Source of the DNA: Brucella pecoris
GTDB taxonomy: Bacteria; Pseudomonadota; Alphaproteobacteria; Rhizobiales; Rhizobiaceae
Assembly: GCF_006376675.1 (NCBI RefSeq)
Contig: NZ_VEWK01000002.1
Span: 496,001-560,000, forward strand
Direction of reading: 5' to 3'
DNA length: 64,000 bases
This document shows positions 38,712-48,193 of this stretch, in pieces. The number at the start of each line of letters is the position of its first letter. Position 1 is the stretch's first letter. The notes under the pieces are model-generated. The model did no database searches. It worked only from the letters and a program-made list of their open reading frames with translations, and had not been told where the DNA came from. The translations under genes were made by a program, and so were the position numbers.

Positions 38712-38762
38712 ATGAATTTGACGTTTGAATCGGACAAGTACCGGTTCAGACGTCAAATTCAT
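38712..38762. repeat. Perfectly aligned 22-bp inverted repeat
   Basis: Arms atgaatttgacgtttgaatc (38712 on) and its partner ending cgtcaaattcat pair over 22 bp with two T-G wobbles and a 7-base loop (acaagta). It lies in the gap between the broken AraC regulator and the MFS gene, upstream of both. Confidence 0.65.
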
Positions 38763-38849
38763 GAATTTTCGTTGGTTCCTCATCAACACCCCGTAATTTT
38801 CTTGAGGGTCTTGTTTCCTGTTTTCGGATGGTATCTGCAGGAAATATGC

Positions 38850-39053
38850 CTGAGAGCCTGGATCAAAAAGCGTCATGTGTGTGCGAAAATGGTGATCTTC
38901 GAGTACCGGAGCGCAATGTACTTCTAAGCATGGTCCCGAAAAGTTGCAGACTTTTCGGGTAAGACTACGCACCAGAGAAAGCTACATGAGCACCGGAACG
39001 CAGACAAATTGCCATTTGCAGCCACACAGGGCGACTTTCGGAACAGGCTCTGA
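38850..39053 (+). repeat. Long palindromic repeat, copy B, interrupted by a hairpin insert
   Basis: Matches copy A (36556-36706, other strand): gcgaaaatggtgatcttcga and taccggagcgcaatgtactt on the left, ctacatgagcaccggaacgc and gccatttgcagcc on the right. Between them about 50 extra bases (38925-38980) hold a perfect 10-bp hairpin cccgaaaagt / acttttcggg (38935-38944 with 38950-38959). It ends 30 bases before the MFS start. Confidence 0.7.
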
Positions 39054-39082
39054 AGACCGGCTTTCATCTTCGGAGAAGTAGT

Positions 39083-40294
39083 ATGAGCATGAGTGCTGCA
39101 CAGCAGCCATCAAACAGCGGCGCGGATAATACTGTCCTCGCTATTATTCTGGCCACAAGCATGGGCCATTTCCTGAACGACATGATGCAGTCGCTCCTTC
39201 CTGCCATCTATCCGATGCTGAAGGATAACTACAGCCTGTCATTCTGGCAGATCGGCCTCCTGACATTCACTTTCCAGATGACGGCATCGATCCTGCAGCC
39301 GCTCGTGGGTATCTATACCGACCGCAAGCCGATGCCTTATTCCCTGCCTTTCGGAATGGGCTGTACGCTTGTCGGGCTGATCTTTCTGGCAACGGCACAT
39401 CACTATTCGATCTTGCTTCTGGGGGCGGCTTTTGTTGGTTTCGGCTCGTCCGTCTTCCATCCGGAAGCAGCTCGCGTGGCGCGTCTGGCCTCGGGCGGGC
39501 GTCATGGCTTTGCGCAATCCCTGTTTCAGGTGGGCGGCAATTTCGGCTCGTCGATTGGCCCGCTTCTGGCAGCGTTCATCGTTCTGCCTTTCGGCCAGAT
39601 CAGCGTGTCATGGTTCTCCGTCGCCGCACTGATCGGCATGATGCTGCTCTGGTATGTCAGCAACTGGTATAATCGCTACCGGATTGCCAATGCCAGCAAG
39701 GCGAAGCCCGACAAGACCCTTCCGCTTCCACGCAACAAGGTTCTGGTGTCCGTTGGCGTTCTGGCAATGCTGGTCTTCACCAAGTACATCTACATGGCCA
39801 GCCTGACGAGCTACTACACCTTCTACACCATTAGCCATTTCGGCGTGACGGTGCAGGCATCGCAGCTGCTTCTGTTCCTGTTCCTCGGTGCGGTAGCTGC
39901 GGGAACGATCATAGGTGGCCCGATCGGCGACAAGATCGGTGCGCGCAAGGTGATCTGGGCATCTATCCTCGGCGTCCTGCCGTTCACGCTGGCCCTGCCC
40001 TATGCGAACCTGGAAATGACGGCGATCCTGACGGTTATCATCGGCCTGATCCTCGCCTCGGCCTTCCCGGCAATCGTGGTGTTCGCACAGGAATTGCTGC
40101 CGGGACGTGTCGGCATGGTGTCGGGCCTGTTCTTCGGCTTCGCTTTCGGTATGGCCGGTATCGCTGCTGCTGTCCTCGGTATTGTGGCCGATAACAAGGG
40201 CATCGAGTATGTTTACAACATCTGCTCGTATCTGCCCCTGCTCGGCCTGCTGACGATTTTCCTGCCTAAGCTGGAAAAGAACCGTCAAGCCTAA
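39083..40294 (+). CDS. fsr: MFS transporter, fosmidomycin-resistance (Fsr) type
   Basis: A 403-residue permease with about 12 membrane segments. Fsr-like stretches are SMGHFLNDMMQSLLPAIYPM, GLLTFTFQMTASILQP, FHPEAARVARLASGGRHGFA and LFQVGGNFGSSIGPLLAAF. Family members export fosmidomycin and other small molecules, but natural substrates are mostly unknown. The neighbouring broken AraC regulator, divergent from it, is the obvious candidate for its control. Confidence 0.88.
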   Translation: MSMSAAQQPSNSGADNTVLAIILATSMGHFLNDMMQSLLPAIYPMLKDNYSLSFWQIGLLTFTFQMTASILQPLVGIYTDRKPMPYSLPFGMGCTLVGLIFLATAHHYSILLLGAAFVGFGSSVFHPEAARVARLASGGRHGFAQSLFQVGGNFGSSIGPLLAAFIVLPFGQISVSWFSVAALIGMMLLWYVSNWYNRYRIANASKAKPDKTLPLPRNKVLVSVGVLAMLVFTKYIYMASLTSYYTFYTISHFGVTVQASQLLLFLFLGAVAAGTIIGGPIGDKIGARKVIWASILGVLPFTLALPYANLEMTAILTVIIGLILASAFPAIVVFAQELLPGRVGMVSGLFFGFAFGMAGIAAAVLGIVADNKGIEYVYNICSYLPLLGLLTIFLPKLEKNRQA

Positions 40295-40308
40295 TCCATA
40301 TGAAAAGC

Positions 40309-40345
40309 GCACAGCCCGAAAGCCATTTAAGCTTTCGGGCTGTGC
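40309..40345 (+). terminator. Strong hairpin after the MFS gene
   Basis: A perfect 15-bp stem gcacagcccgaaagc / gctttcgggctgtgc (40309-40323 with 40331-40345), 7-base loop. There is no T-run on the plus strand, so termination efficiency is uncertain; it may mainly protect the 3' end. Confidence 0.65.
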
Positions 40346-40432
40346 TCAAAATAGTGGAGCACCGCACGTCCCCCAACGGCGGTGCTCCCATGCTACTGAC
40401 CTTTTGACGGCCCGGTGCAGCAGCATTCTCTT

Positions 40433-40470
40433 GATAGAGCATCTTCCGCTCTATCTCTTTGTTCCAACGC
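40433..40470 (-). repeat. Partial mosaic repeat beside the hemN stop
   Basis: Hairpin gatagagc / gctctatc (40433-40440 with 40448-40455) followed by tctctttgttccaacgc, matching the inverted module Y tail at 52216-52236. It lies 4 bases past the hemN stop (40475-40477, minus strand). Confidence 0.5.
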
Positions 40471-40474
40471 AAGT

Positions 40475-41809
40475 TCAGACGGCGAAACTGAAGCCGTGCA
40501 TCGTCTCCCTGCGAAATTCATCGAAAGCAGCCGCAACCAGACGGATCAGCGGCTTGCCGTCGCTTGTTGCGCTGATGACACCACTGCGGACTTCCACCAG
40601 ACCATCAGCCACCAGAGGCCGCAACAAGGCCAGCTCGTCGGAAAACTCCACGCCCGGCGCCGTGGTATTCAGATCGACCCGGAAATTGCACATCAGGGCT
40701 GTGATGATTCCGGCACGGATACGGTCACTTTCGCGCATGGCATAACCGCGAACCGTTGCAAGGTCGCCCGCTTCAACCCGCTTGGAATATTGCTTCACGT
40801 CCGAGATATTCTGGGCATAACCACCGGGGAATTGCGAAATCGATGACGGTCCGAGACCGATCAATGTCTGGCAGCGATCATCCGTATAGCCCTGGAAATT
40901 CCGGTGCAGCGTTCCATTGCGCGCAGCGACGGCCAGATTGTCATCCGGCAATGCGTAGTGATCGATCCCCACCGGCTCGTAGCCGAAACCGATGAAGCTG
41001 TCCGCCACCACACGTGCCTGAGCGAAGCGCTCGTCAGCATCGGGCAGAAGGCTTGCATCGATCAGGCGCTGATTGGCGCGCCGCTGCGGAAGATGCGCAT
41101 AGCCATAGCAGGCAACACGGTCAGGCTTGAGCACCGCAACCTTTTCACAAGTCTCACGCAATGTCTCGACGGTCTGCAACGGCAGGCCGTAGATAAGATC
41201 GAAGTTGAGGCGATCAATGCCGACTTCCCGCAGCAGAGTTGCAGCCTTAGCAACCGTTTCTATCGGCTGAATGCGACCGATGGCTTTCTGAACCTCGGCA
41301 TCGACATCCTGTACGCCGAGGCTGGCGCGGTTGACTCCCATGAGCGCAAGCGTTTGCACCAGCTGTGGGGTAACCGTGCGCGGGTCAAGCTCGATGGCGT
41401 GTTCCATCTCAGGCGCAAAATCGAACGCAACGCGCAGAGCGGCCAGAATGCTCGTAAACTGACGCGGGTTCAAAATTGAGGGCGTACCACCGCCCCAATG
41501 AAGATGGACGACACTGGGCCGTGCTGTCAGGCTCTTGCTGACAGTTTCGATTTCGCTGAGCAAAGAAGTGCAGAAGTTTTCGACCACGTCGTTGCGGACC
41601 GCCATCTTGGCATGACAACCGCAATAATGGCAGAGCTGCCGGCAATAAGGCACATGGATGTAAAGGGAGACGCTTTCTTCCGGCCCGATCTGGCGCAACC
41701 AACGATGAGTCGTATCGACCCCCACAGGCATGAAATCAGCAGCTGTCGGAAAGGACGTGTATCTGGGAACCGCCAACGCGGCGTAGCGTCTTATCGCTTC
41801 TTCATGCAT
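40475..41809 (-). CDS. hemN: Oxygen-independent coproporphyrinogen III oxidase
   Basis: A 444-residue radical SAM enzyme. The HemN-type cluster motif C-x3-C-x2-C-x-C is at C56, C60, C63, C65 (YCRQLCHYCGCH), followed by the SAM-binding HLHWGGGTPSIL. It converts coproporphyrinogen III to protoporphyrinogen IX without oxygen, so haem synthesis continues in anoxia. The HemN-type rather than HemW-type Cys spacing supports true HemN. fnrN lies upstream on the same strand with an FNR-type site between them. Confidence 0.95.
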   Translation of the reverse strand: MHEEAIRRYAALAVPRYTSFPTAADFMPVGVDTTHRWLRQIGPEESVSLYIHVPYCRQLCHYCGCHAKMAVRNDVVENFCTSLLSEIETVSKSLTARPSVVHLHWGGGTPSILNPRQFTSILAALRVAFDFAPEMEHAIELDPRTVTPQLVQTLALMGVNRASLGVQDVDAEVQKAIGRIQPIETVAKAATLLREVGIDRLNFDLIYGLPLQTVETLRETCEKVAVLKPDRVACYGYAHLPQRRANQRLIDASLLPDADERFAQARVVADSFIGFGYEPVGIDHYALPDDNLAVAARNGTLHRNFQGYTDDRCQTLIGLGPSSISQFPGGYAQNISDVKQYSKRVEAGDLATVRGYAMRESDRIRAGIITALMCNFRVDLNTTAPGVEFSDELALLRPLVADGLVEVRSGVISATSDGKPLIRLVAAAFDEFRRETMHGFSFAV

Positions 41810-42053
41810 AGCGCGTCCACCTTAAGCGTCGGGCGCTCCGGCGAGGCCCTGCCGGATATGCGCGCACCAGAACCGGGGCGACATTCCGCGGGGCAAGACG
41901 GCATGATGCGGCAAGGAAGCCCGCATGCATGACAGCCGATATTGCAATTCCCAGCCACAACAGCACCTGTTTTCCCCATTTTGAACGTGCAATCCTGCAA
42001 CGGATCGCATCAATCTCTATGATCAGGAATAGGCTGTTCTGCCGGGTGCTGCA

Positions 42054-42067
42054 TTGATTTGAATCAA
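42054..42067. promoter_or_regulatory. FNR/FixK-type anaerobox upstream of hemN
   Basis: ttgatttgaatcaa is a perfect TTGAT-N4-ATCAA palindrome. It lies between the end of fnrN (42106) and the start of hemN (41809), about 245 bases before the hemN ATG. FnrN-type regulators bind this sequence and control hemN in Rhizobiales; the long distance means hemN would have a long leader. Confidence 0.8.
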
Positions 42068-42105
42068 CGGAAATACACCCGGCTTTTAGGGATGGCAGCT
42101 TGAAT

Positions 42106-42855
42106 TCAGAGGTTTTCCGGGTCCATTCCGGCAACGGCCGCCAAAGACCGGCGGGACAGGATCTCAACCGTATTGGCGTCAAGCAACTGGATCAGCCCCT
42201 GAGTCTTCAGCTTTGTGAAGCTCCGGCTGACAGTTTCAATGGTTAGGCCGAGATAATCGGCAATATCGGTACGGTTCATCGAGAGATGCACCGGGTTCGG
42301 CTTCTCGCCGCGCTTTTCAGCCCGCGCGGACAGCACCAGCAGAAAGCTCGCAAGCTTTTCCACCGGTGCAAGGCGCCCGAGAACCAGCTGATGGTCGCGC
42401 GCCGTGCGAAGAGCTGCCCGCGTCATCTGGTGCAGACGCTCCTTCAATTTCGGGAAACGCTCCATCAGATCATCCATCTCTCTGGTGGAGAAGGCGCACA
42501 AAACCGACGGTACGACCGCTTCAGCAGACTGGGAGTACGTCTCGTCGTCAGCCAGACCGAGATAGTCGCCAGGGAACATGAAACCTGCAATCTGCCGACG
42601 TCCATCCGGAAGCGACGTGTAGATTCGCAGCATGCCGGAGGTCAGGCTGAAGACACGGCGCTTCGGCTCCCCCTCTTCCACCAACTGCTCATTGGCATCG
42701 AGACGCTTAGACGTCATGATTGCTTCGAGAGCACCGAGATCGCCGTCGTCAAGTGCCGCACAAACCGCCGTTCGTCGGACATCGCAATCCACGCATACCC
42801 CACATGGCGCACGGTAAGGCGATCTGGGGTCGAATCTGATAGGCGCTACACTCAC
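42106..42855 (-). CDS. fnrN: FnrN-type CRP/FNR-family anaerobic regulator
   Basis: A 249-residue regulator. Oxygen-sensing cysteines are visible: C18, C21, C24 (PCGVCVDCD), with C32 nearby, and a central C120 (VPSVLCAF), the set needed for an iron-sulfur cluster. The CRP-like nucleotide-binding fold is followed by the helix-turn-helix NRTDIADYLGLTIETVSRSF. The DNA-binding helix ETVSRSF is the FNR form that reads TTGAT. The next gene downstream, hemN, carries such a site. pyrE lies upstream. Confidence 0.94.
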   Translation of the reverse strand: MSVAPIRFDPRSPYRAPCGVCVDCDVRRTAVCAALDDGDLGALEAIMTSKRLDANEQLVEEGEPKRRVFSLTSGMLRIYTSLPDGRRQIAGFMFPGDYLGLADDETYSQSAEAVVPSVLCAFSTREMDDLMERFPKLKERLHQMTRAALRTARDHQLVLGRLAPVEKLASFLLVLSARAEKRGEKPNPVHLSMNRTDIADYLGLTIETVSRSFTKLKTQGLIQLLDANTVEILSRRSLAAVAGMDPENL

Positions 42856-42999
42856 GATGGAACCCTGTTTGTGGAAGCTGGAAGAACGTTTTTGCAGTTA
42901 CCCCTTAAATAGGTAACTAGAACGCGTCCCGCAAAGCGGAATTTCGCCGCAGGGGTGTATCGTCCCCCGCAGCGTTTCAAAAGCCGTCGGTGTACTTGT

Positions 43000-43578
43000 T
43001 TAAATGTTGCGGCTACCGGGCTTCACAGCCGGAATTGCAGCAAGCTCCGGCGGCAATTTATCCGCAGGATAGGCCGGAACTTCATATTCGGCGAGAGCAA
43101 TCAGCCTCGTGCCAACATCCGCCTTGCCCGCCGAGCGGTCGACGATGCAGGCCGCAGCCACAACTTCAATGCCGAGGTCCTTCATGCAGTCGATCGTTTC
43201 GCGTATGGAAAGTCCGGTCGTGACGATATCTTCCACGATAACGACTCGCGCGCCCTTCGGCACATCGAAACGACGCAGGCGGAACACACCGTTCTCGCGC
43301 TCTACCCAGACCGACGGAACACGCAGATGGCGTGAAGTTTCGTAGGAGGGAATCAAGCCACCAATTGCCGGACCAACCACATAATCGATAGGTCCAAGAT
43401 CTGCCGCCTGGATTTTCTCTGCAAGCGCTTTGCATAGCTTTTCCGTCTTGTCGGCATGCATGAAAACACGCGCCTTCTGAAGGAAAACAGGACTGCGCAG
43501 GCCTGACGTAAGAATAAAGTGGCCTTCAAGGATCGCTCCCGCTTCGCGGAAGACGGCAAGCACATCTTCGGTGTTCAT
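43000..43578 (-). CDS. pyrE: Orotate phosphoribosyltransferase
   Basis: A 192-residue PRTase. The PRPP-binding motif is [16 protein letters not shown]; the flexible-loop region is VWVEREN... [10 protein letters not shown]. It makes OMP from orotate and PRPP. It begins 7 bases after the rsh stop, so it is co-transcribed with the stringent-response enzyme, a link common in Rhizobiales. Confidence 0.95.
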   Translation of the reverse strand: MNTEDVLAVFREAGAILEGHFILTSGLRSPVFLQKARVFMHADKTEKLCKALAEKIQAADLGPIDYVVGPAIGGLIPSYETSRHLRVPSVWVERENGVFRLRRFDVPKGARVVIVEDIVTTGLSIRETIDCMKDLGIEVVAAACIVDRSAGKADVGTRLIALAEYEVPAYPADKLPPELAAIPAVKPGSRNI

Positions 43579-43585
43579 CTTAGTC

Positions 43586-45832
43586 CTATCCGTTCACGCG
43601 TTTCGCGCCGCTGACGCTCGCGCTTTCTTTCAATTGGGAAATGATACGGTTGAGATGCTTGAGGTCCCAAACCTCGACATCGATAATCATCTCGGTGAAA
43701 TCCGGTGCGGTGCGTACCATGGAGAGATTGTGAATATTCGCGTCGTTAGCAGCCACGATCTGCGCGATCTCCGCCAGAGAGCCGGGCGAATTGATGGCCG
43801 ATACGCTGACGCGAGCCGGGAAACGCTCACTCATCTGATCATCGATGTCCCAGCGCACGTCGATCCAACGTTCCGGCTGATCGTCATAGGCTGTCAACGC
43901 AGGCGACTGGATCGGATAGATCGTTATACCGGCGCCGGGCTGCAGGATACCGACGATGCGATCTCCTGGCACGGCCCCCTCCGGGGCAAAGCGCACCGGC
44001 AAATCCGAGTTGGTGCCGCGTATCGGCAGCGCCTTTTTCCCGGGCTTCGCCACGGCATCCGCATCGGTCTTCGCTGCATCCTCACTGCCCTCAGGCACCT
44101 TGAAGATCATGCCGGCAGCGTTCTGGATGTTGAACCAGCCCTTTTCGCCAGTCTTCGCCGGACTATTCTGCGATGTGACGCGTGTGTCCTGATAGTCCGG
44201 ATAGACCGCCTTGACCACATCGGTGGACGGTAGCTCTCCGCGTCCGACTGCGGCCAACACATCCTCTACATCCTTGCGTGCCAAACGCGGAAGTCCTGGC
44301 TTCAGAATATCCTTGCTGAACGGCTTACCGGCACGTTCGAATGCGCGTTCCAGAATGCGCATGCCAAGCCCCGAATACTGTTTGCGGACAGCCGAGCGGG
44401 TCGCGCGGCGAATGGCTGCGCGCGCCTTACCGGTTGCAACAAGCGACTCCCATGCCGCAGGGGGAACCTGCGCCTTGGAACGGATGATATCGACCTCATC
44501 GCCGTTCTTCAGTTCGGTCATCAACGGCATGATGCGACCATTGACCTTCGCACCGACGCAGCTGTCACCGATATCGGTGTGAACGGCATAGGCGAAATCG
44601 ATCGGCGTCGCACCACGCGGCAGAGCAATGAGGCGGCCCTTGGGCGTGAAGCAGAAGACCTGATCCTGAAAGAGCTCTAGCTTAGTGTGTTCAAGGAACT
44701 CTTCCGGATTATCGCCTTCTGAAAGCTGCTCGATTGTCTGGCGCAGCCATGCATAAGCATTGGTCTCGGTCGACATTTTGTGCGGATTATTGGCGCTGCC
44801 ACGATCCTTGTAGATCGAGTGGGCTGCGACACCAAACTCCGCAATCTCATCCATTTCGCGTGTGCGAATCTGCAGCTCGATACGCTGGCGCGACGGACCG
44901 ATGATGGTGGTATGGATCGACCGGTAATCGTTCTGTTTGGGTGTGGAGATATAATCCTTGAACCGGCCTGGAACCATAGACCACGTCGTATGAATGAGAC
45001 CAAGCGCCCGATAGCAATCCTGCGTCGCGTCGACCATGACACGAAAACCGAAAATGTCGGAAAGCTGCTCGAATGACAGTCCCTTGGTTTCCATCTTGCG
45101 GAAAACCGACCACGCCTTTTTCTGGCGGCTCTTCACACTGGCTTTGATGCCGTGCTTCTCGAAAATCTCGGAAAGATCCTTTTCGATCTTCTGCAGCAGC
45201 CCACGGTTTTTCTCAAGAAGCTCGGCCAGACGATCCGTTACTGCGCGCCATGCATCCGGATTGATATAACGGAAGGCCAGCTCCTCCAGCTCTTCGCGCA
45301 TATCCTGCATACCCATGCGGCCAGCGAGCGGCGCATAGATATCCATCGTTTCCTCGGCAATACGCAGGCGCTTGTCTTCCCGCATTACGCCAAGCGTACG
45401 CATATTATGCAGGCGATCAGCCAGCTTCACCAGAAGCACGCGGACATCTTCAGAAATGGCAAGCAGAAGTTTGCGCAGGTTTTCCGCCTGCACTGCCTTC
45501 TTGGAAACGAGATCGAGCTTTTTGAGCTTGGTCAGCCCTTCAACGAGTTTGCCGATTTCAGGGCCGAAGAGCTGATCGATTTCCTGCCGAGTGGCCGTCG
45601 TATCTTCGATCGTGTCGTGCAGGAGCGCGATTGCAATCGTCGCTTCATCCAGATGCATATCGGTGAGGATCGCAGCGACTTCGAGCGGATGGGAGAAATA
45701 GGGATCGCCGGAAGCACGTTTCTGACTGCCATGCTTTTGCATGGCATAGACATATGCCTTGTTGAGAAGCGCCTCGTTCACGTCAGGCTTGTATCGCTGA
45801 ACACGCTCCACAAGCTCATATTGGCGCATCAT
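43586..45832 (-). CDS. rsh: Bifunctional (p)ppGpp synthetase/hydrolase (Rsh)
   Basis: 748 residues. The hydrolase HD domain has [11 protein letters not shown] (His48) and [10 protein letters not shown] (His72-Asp73); the synthetase domain (about 240-350) has [18 protein letters not shown] and [23 protein letters not shown] (about 390-455, [19 protein letters not shown]) and a C-terminal ACT domain (about 670-745) sense the ribosome. Both active sites look intact, which fits the single bifunctional Rsh of alphaproteobacteria. pyrE follows 7 bases after. Confidence 0.96.
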   Translation of the reverse strand: MMRQYELVERVQRYKPDVNEALLNKAYVYAMQKHGSQKRASGDPYFSHPLEVAAILTDMHLDEATIAIALLHDTIEDTTATRQEIDQLFGPEIGKLVEGLTKLKKLDLVSKKAVQAENLRKLLLAISEDVRVLLVKLADRLHNMRTLGVMREDKRLRIAEETMDIYAPLAGRMGMQDMREELEELAFRYINPDAWRAVTDRLAELLEKNRGLLQKIEKDLSEIFEKHGIKASVKSRQKKAWSVFRKMETKGLSFEQLSDIFGFRVMVDATQDCYRALGLIHTTWSMVPGRFKDYISTPKQNDYRSIHTTIIGPSRQRIELQIRTREMDEIAEFGVAAHSIYKDRGSANNPHKMSTETNAYAWLRQTIEQLSEGDNPEEFLEHTKLELFQDQVFCFTPKGRLIALPRGATPIDFAYAVHTDIGDSCVGAKVNGRIMPLMTELKNGDEVDIIRSKAQVPPAAWESLVATGKARAAIRRATRSAVRKQYSGLGMRILERAFERAGKPFSKDILKPGLPRLARKDVEDVLAAVGRGELPSTDVVKAVYPDYQDTRVTSQNSPAKTGEKGWFNIQNAAGMIFKVPEGSEDAAKTDADAVAKPGKKALPIRGTNSDLPVRFAPEGAVPGDRIVGILQPGAGITIYPIQSPALTAYDDQPERWIDVRWDIDDQMSERFPARVSVSAINSPGSLAEIAQIVAANDANIHNLSMVRTAPDFTEMIIDVEVWDLKHLNRIISQLKESASVSGAKRVNG

Positions 45833-46043
45833 CTACGAGAACTCCCTTTCGAAACCGGTACTTGTACCTGCACACATACCGGGCATTGTGACCCAAAATC
45901 GCCGAAAATCGAATAGTTCTCGACGTTTAGGCTTAATTTTCTGCCGACAATATTAATTTCCGGCAGAAATCGCTCGTCATCTGGTCATTCTAACCGGCAA
46001 CAAGCATTCAGAAACTTCTCGACCAGTCAGTGTGTAAACCGTC

Positions 46044-46080
46044 GGCGCATAAAAACATGCGCCGCGACTGGAAAGTCGCG
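46044..46080 (-). terminator. Tandem hairpins after rpoZ
   Basis: On the minus strand two hairpins follow rpoZ: cgcgact / agtcgcg (loop ttcc) and ggcgcat / atgcgcc (loop gttttt). The T-run lies within the second loop rather than after it. They separate rpoZ from rsh. Confidence 0.6.
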
Positions 46081-46115
46081 ACGCATGCACTATAGAGAAA
46101 TAATTCGAACGACGA

Positions 46116-46520
46116 TTAGAAGTCGTCGTTCTTCTCTGGTGCGACGAGGCCTTCGATACCGGCGAGCAGCTCTTCTTCCGACATACGGTCGAAAGCAACC
46201 ACATCTTCCTCGGCAGCGTCTGCAATGCCTTCTGCAACTTCTTCCGAAGAAGAAGCAATCTGTGCAGGCGCAGCGGCTTCTGGCTCGTCGACTTCCACAT
46301 GCTTCTGCAGAGAGTGGATGAGATCTTCCTTCAGATCATCTGGCGACAGGGTTTCATCAGCGATTTCGCGCAGCGCAACAACAGGATTCTTGTCGTTGTC
46401 GCGGTCGATGGTGATCTGTGCACCCTGGGAAATTTGGCGAGCACGGTGACCAGCCAGCAGAACCAGTTCAAAACGGTTCTCGACCTTATCTACGCAGTCC
46501 TCAACAGTGACGCGGGCCAT
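46116..46520 (-). CDS. rpoZ: RNA polymerase subunit omega
   Basis: A 134-residue omega with the usual N-terminal core [40 protein letters not shown] and [20 protein letters not shown]. The C-terminus is an acidic low-complexity tail ([16 protein letters not shown]), typical of alphaproteobacteria. Omega stabilises the beta' subunit and forms part of a ppGpp-binding site; proximity to rsh is a conserved pairing. Confidence 0.95.
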   Translation of the reverse strand: MARVTVEDCVDKVENRFELVLLAGHRARQISQGAQITIDRDNDKNPVVALREIADETLSPDDLKEDLIHSLQKHVEVDEPEAAAPAQIASSSEEVAEGIADAAEEDVVAFDRMSEEELLAGIEGLVAPEKNDDF

Positions 46521-46912
46521 GCGCGGTCCCTTTCATTTCTCGAACTTTATTGGATTTTCCCCACATAACGCTTGTGGAGCCAAATTACAAGCAAAAGCGG
46601 AATTGCTCGTGCCTCACCTCATGAAATCTGCCAAAAGAACGTCAATTTCATGGATTCACCCGATAAAACACGGCGGCGCGTCAAAACGGCACAATATTTT
46701 GTAAGCCAGAACGGGATTACTGAGACAAGACTCCCTTATAGGTAATTTTGTGCAGGTAAATAACAACCCATGGTTGCTTGTTTTTCTGTGATATATCCTT
46801 AGAAGGCAATAAACGCATTGGTAAAATTTGATACCACCCGCCGTTTAGAAAACAAACTGATAAGCGGTCGTCGGTCCACTCCCGTCCGGCCGTAGAGTGG
46901 ATATATTGCACG
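46521..46912. other. Divergent intergenic region rpoZ / NYN gene
   Basis: 392 bases of low GC compared with neighbours, with A/T-rich tracts (46740-46800) and a small hairpin caacc-cat-ggttg near 46765. It must hold the two divergent promoters. I see no gene or repeat that I recognise. Confidence 0.45.
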
Positions 46913-47488
46913 ATGTTCGATTCTCGTGAAAAAATTGCCCTTTTTATTGATGGCGCCAATTTATACGCCGCCTCGAAAACTCTGGGGTTCGATATTGATT
47001 ATCGGAAGCTTTTGAAGGCATTTCAGAAGCGTGGCTATCTGCTTCGTGCATATTACTATACGGCATTGGTTGAAGATCAGGAATATTCCTCGATCCGCCC
47101 GCTGATCGACTGGCTGGATTATAACGGCTACAAGGTCGTCACTAAGGCTGCCAAGGAATTCACGGATTCCACCGGGCGTCGCAAGGTGAAGGGTAATATG
47201 GACATCGAACTGACAGTCGATGCCATGCAGCTCACCGATACAGTCGACCATTTTGTGATTTTCTCAGGCGACGGCGATTTCCGCTCACTTGCCGAAGCAC
47301 TTCAGCGCAAGGGCCGCAAGGTTTCGGTTGTCTCGACCCTCACCACCCAGCCGGCCATGATTTCCGATGAATTGCGCCGCCAGGCCGATCATTTCATCGA
47401 TCTGGTCTCGCTCAAGGCTGAGATTGGCCGCGATCCGTCGGAACGCGCACCGCGCCGCCAGGATGACGATCTCGACGACAGCTATTGA
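46913..47488 (+). CDS. NYN-domain (LabA-like PIN) protein
   Basis: A 191-residue NYN protein. The domain (about 8-165) has conserved aspartates in ALFIDGANLYAASKTLG, NMDIELTVDAMQL and VIFSGDGDFRSLAEAL, the arrangement expected for a metal-dependent nuclease of the PIN-like fold. The C-terminus is charged (RAPRRQDDDLDDSY). NYN proteins are suspected RNases; no target is known here. The UDG gene starts 30 bases after it. Confidence 0.9.
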   Translation: MFDSREKIALFIDGANLYAASKTLGFDIDYRKLLKAFQKRGYLLRAYYYTALVEDQEYSSIRPLIDWLDYNGYKVVTKAAKEFTDSTGRRKVKGNMDIELTVDAMQLTDTVDHFVIFSGDGDFRSLAEALQRKGRKVSVVSTLTTQPAMISDELRRQADHFIDLVSLKAEIGRDPSERAPRRQDDDLDDSY

Positions 47489-47518
47489 CGCCGTCGTCGA
47501 GCCGGTTCATGCAGGGGC

Positions 47519-48169
47519 ATGATTTCCGAACCATCTCCCAACTGTGATATCTGCCCCAGGCTGCACGCATTCCTGCAGGAATGGCGCCGCAAGGAGCCGT
47601 CGTGGCATAATTCACCGGTTCCACCGTTTCTGCCAGCGCATGATGACGATGTTCGGCTCCTGATTGTGGGGCTGGCGCCAGGTTTGCGCGGCGCCAATAG
47701 AACCGGACGCCCCTTCACCGGCGACTATGCCGGTGATCTGCTCTACAGCACACTGTGTGAATTCGGTTTTGCCACTGGCAAGTTCGAGGCTCGTCCTGAC
47801 GACAGTTTGCGCCTGCTGGATGCCAGCATCGTCAATGCGGTGCGCTGCGTGCCGCCGGAAAACAAGCCCATCGGCGCCGAGATCAACAATTGCCGACAAT
47901 TCCTGTTGCCGATGCTGACCCGATTTCGGAATCTGCAGGCAATCGTCACACTGGGAACGATTGCGCATCAATCGACGGTTCGTGCACTTGGTGCGCCGGT
48001 TGCGCGACATCCCTTCGGTCACGACCGGGCAAGCGACATTGGCAGCCTGCGCATTTTTTCCAGCTATCACTGCTCGCGCTATAACACCAATACCGGGCGG
48101 TTGACGGATACCATGTTCCGAACCGTATTCCGGAATGTACGCGACTATCTGAATCAAAAGAGCGCCTGA
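47519..48169 (+). CDS. Family 5 (UDGb-type) uracil-DNA glycosylase
   Basis: A 216-residue iron-sulfur glycosylase. Cluster ligands fit Cys9, Cys12, Cys110 and Cys125. Motif 1 GLAPGLRGANRTGRPFTGDY (about 51-70) is the family-5 form, without the Asp/Asn water activator of family 1. Motif 2 lies at 184-197 as YHCSRYNTNTGRLT, where most relatives have H-P-S: the proline is a cysteine here (Cys186). Such enzymes remove uracil, hypoxanthine and other deaminated bases. The stop codon lies in the loop of the following hairpin. Confidence 0.87.
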   Translation: MISEPSPNCDICPRLHAFLQEWRRKEPSWHNSPVPPFLPAHDDDVRLLIVGLAPGLRGANRTGRPFTGDYAGDLLYSTLCEFGFATGKFEARPDDSLRLLDASIVNAVRCVPPENKPIGAEINNCRQFLLPMLTRFRNLQAIVTLGTIAHQSTVRALGAPVARHPFGHDRASDIGSLRIFSSYHCSRYNTNTGRLTDTMFRTVFRNVRDYLNQKSA

Positions 48170-48177
48170 GGCGCTCT
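48159..48177. terminator. Hairpin spanning the UDG stop codon
   Basis: A perfect 8-bp stem agagcgcc / ggcgctct with loop TGA, the UDG stop codon itself (48167-48169). It lies between convergent UDG and smpB. No T-run follows on the plus strand; on the minus strand a short T-tract follows. Confidence 0.6.
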
Positions 48178-48193
48178 CATACTTTGCTGATCT

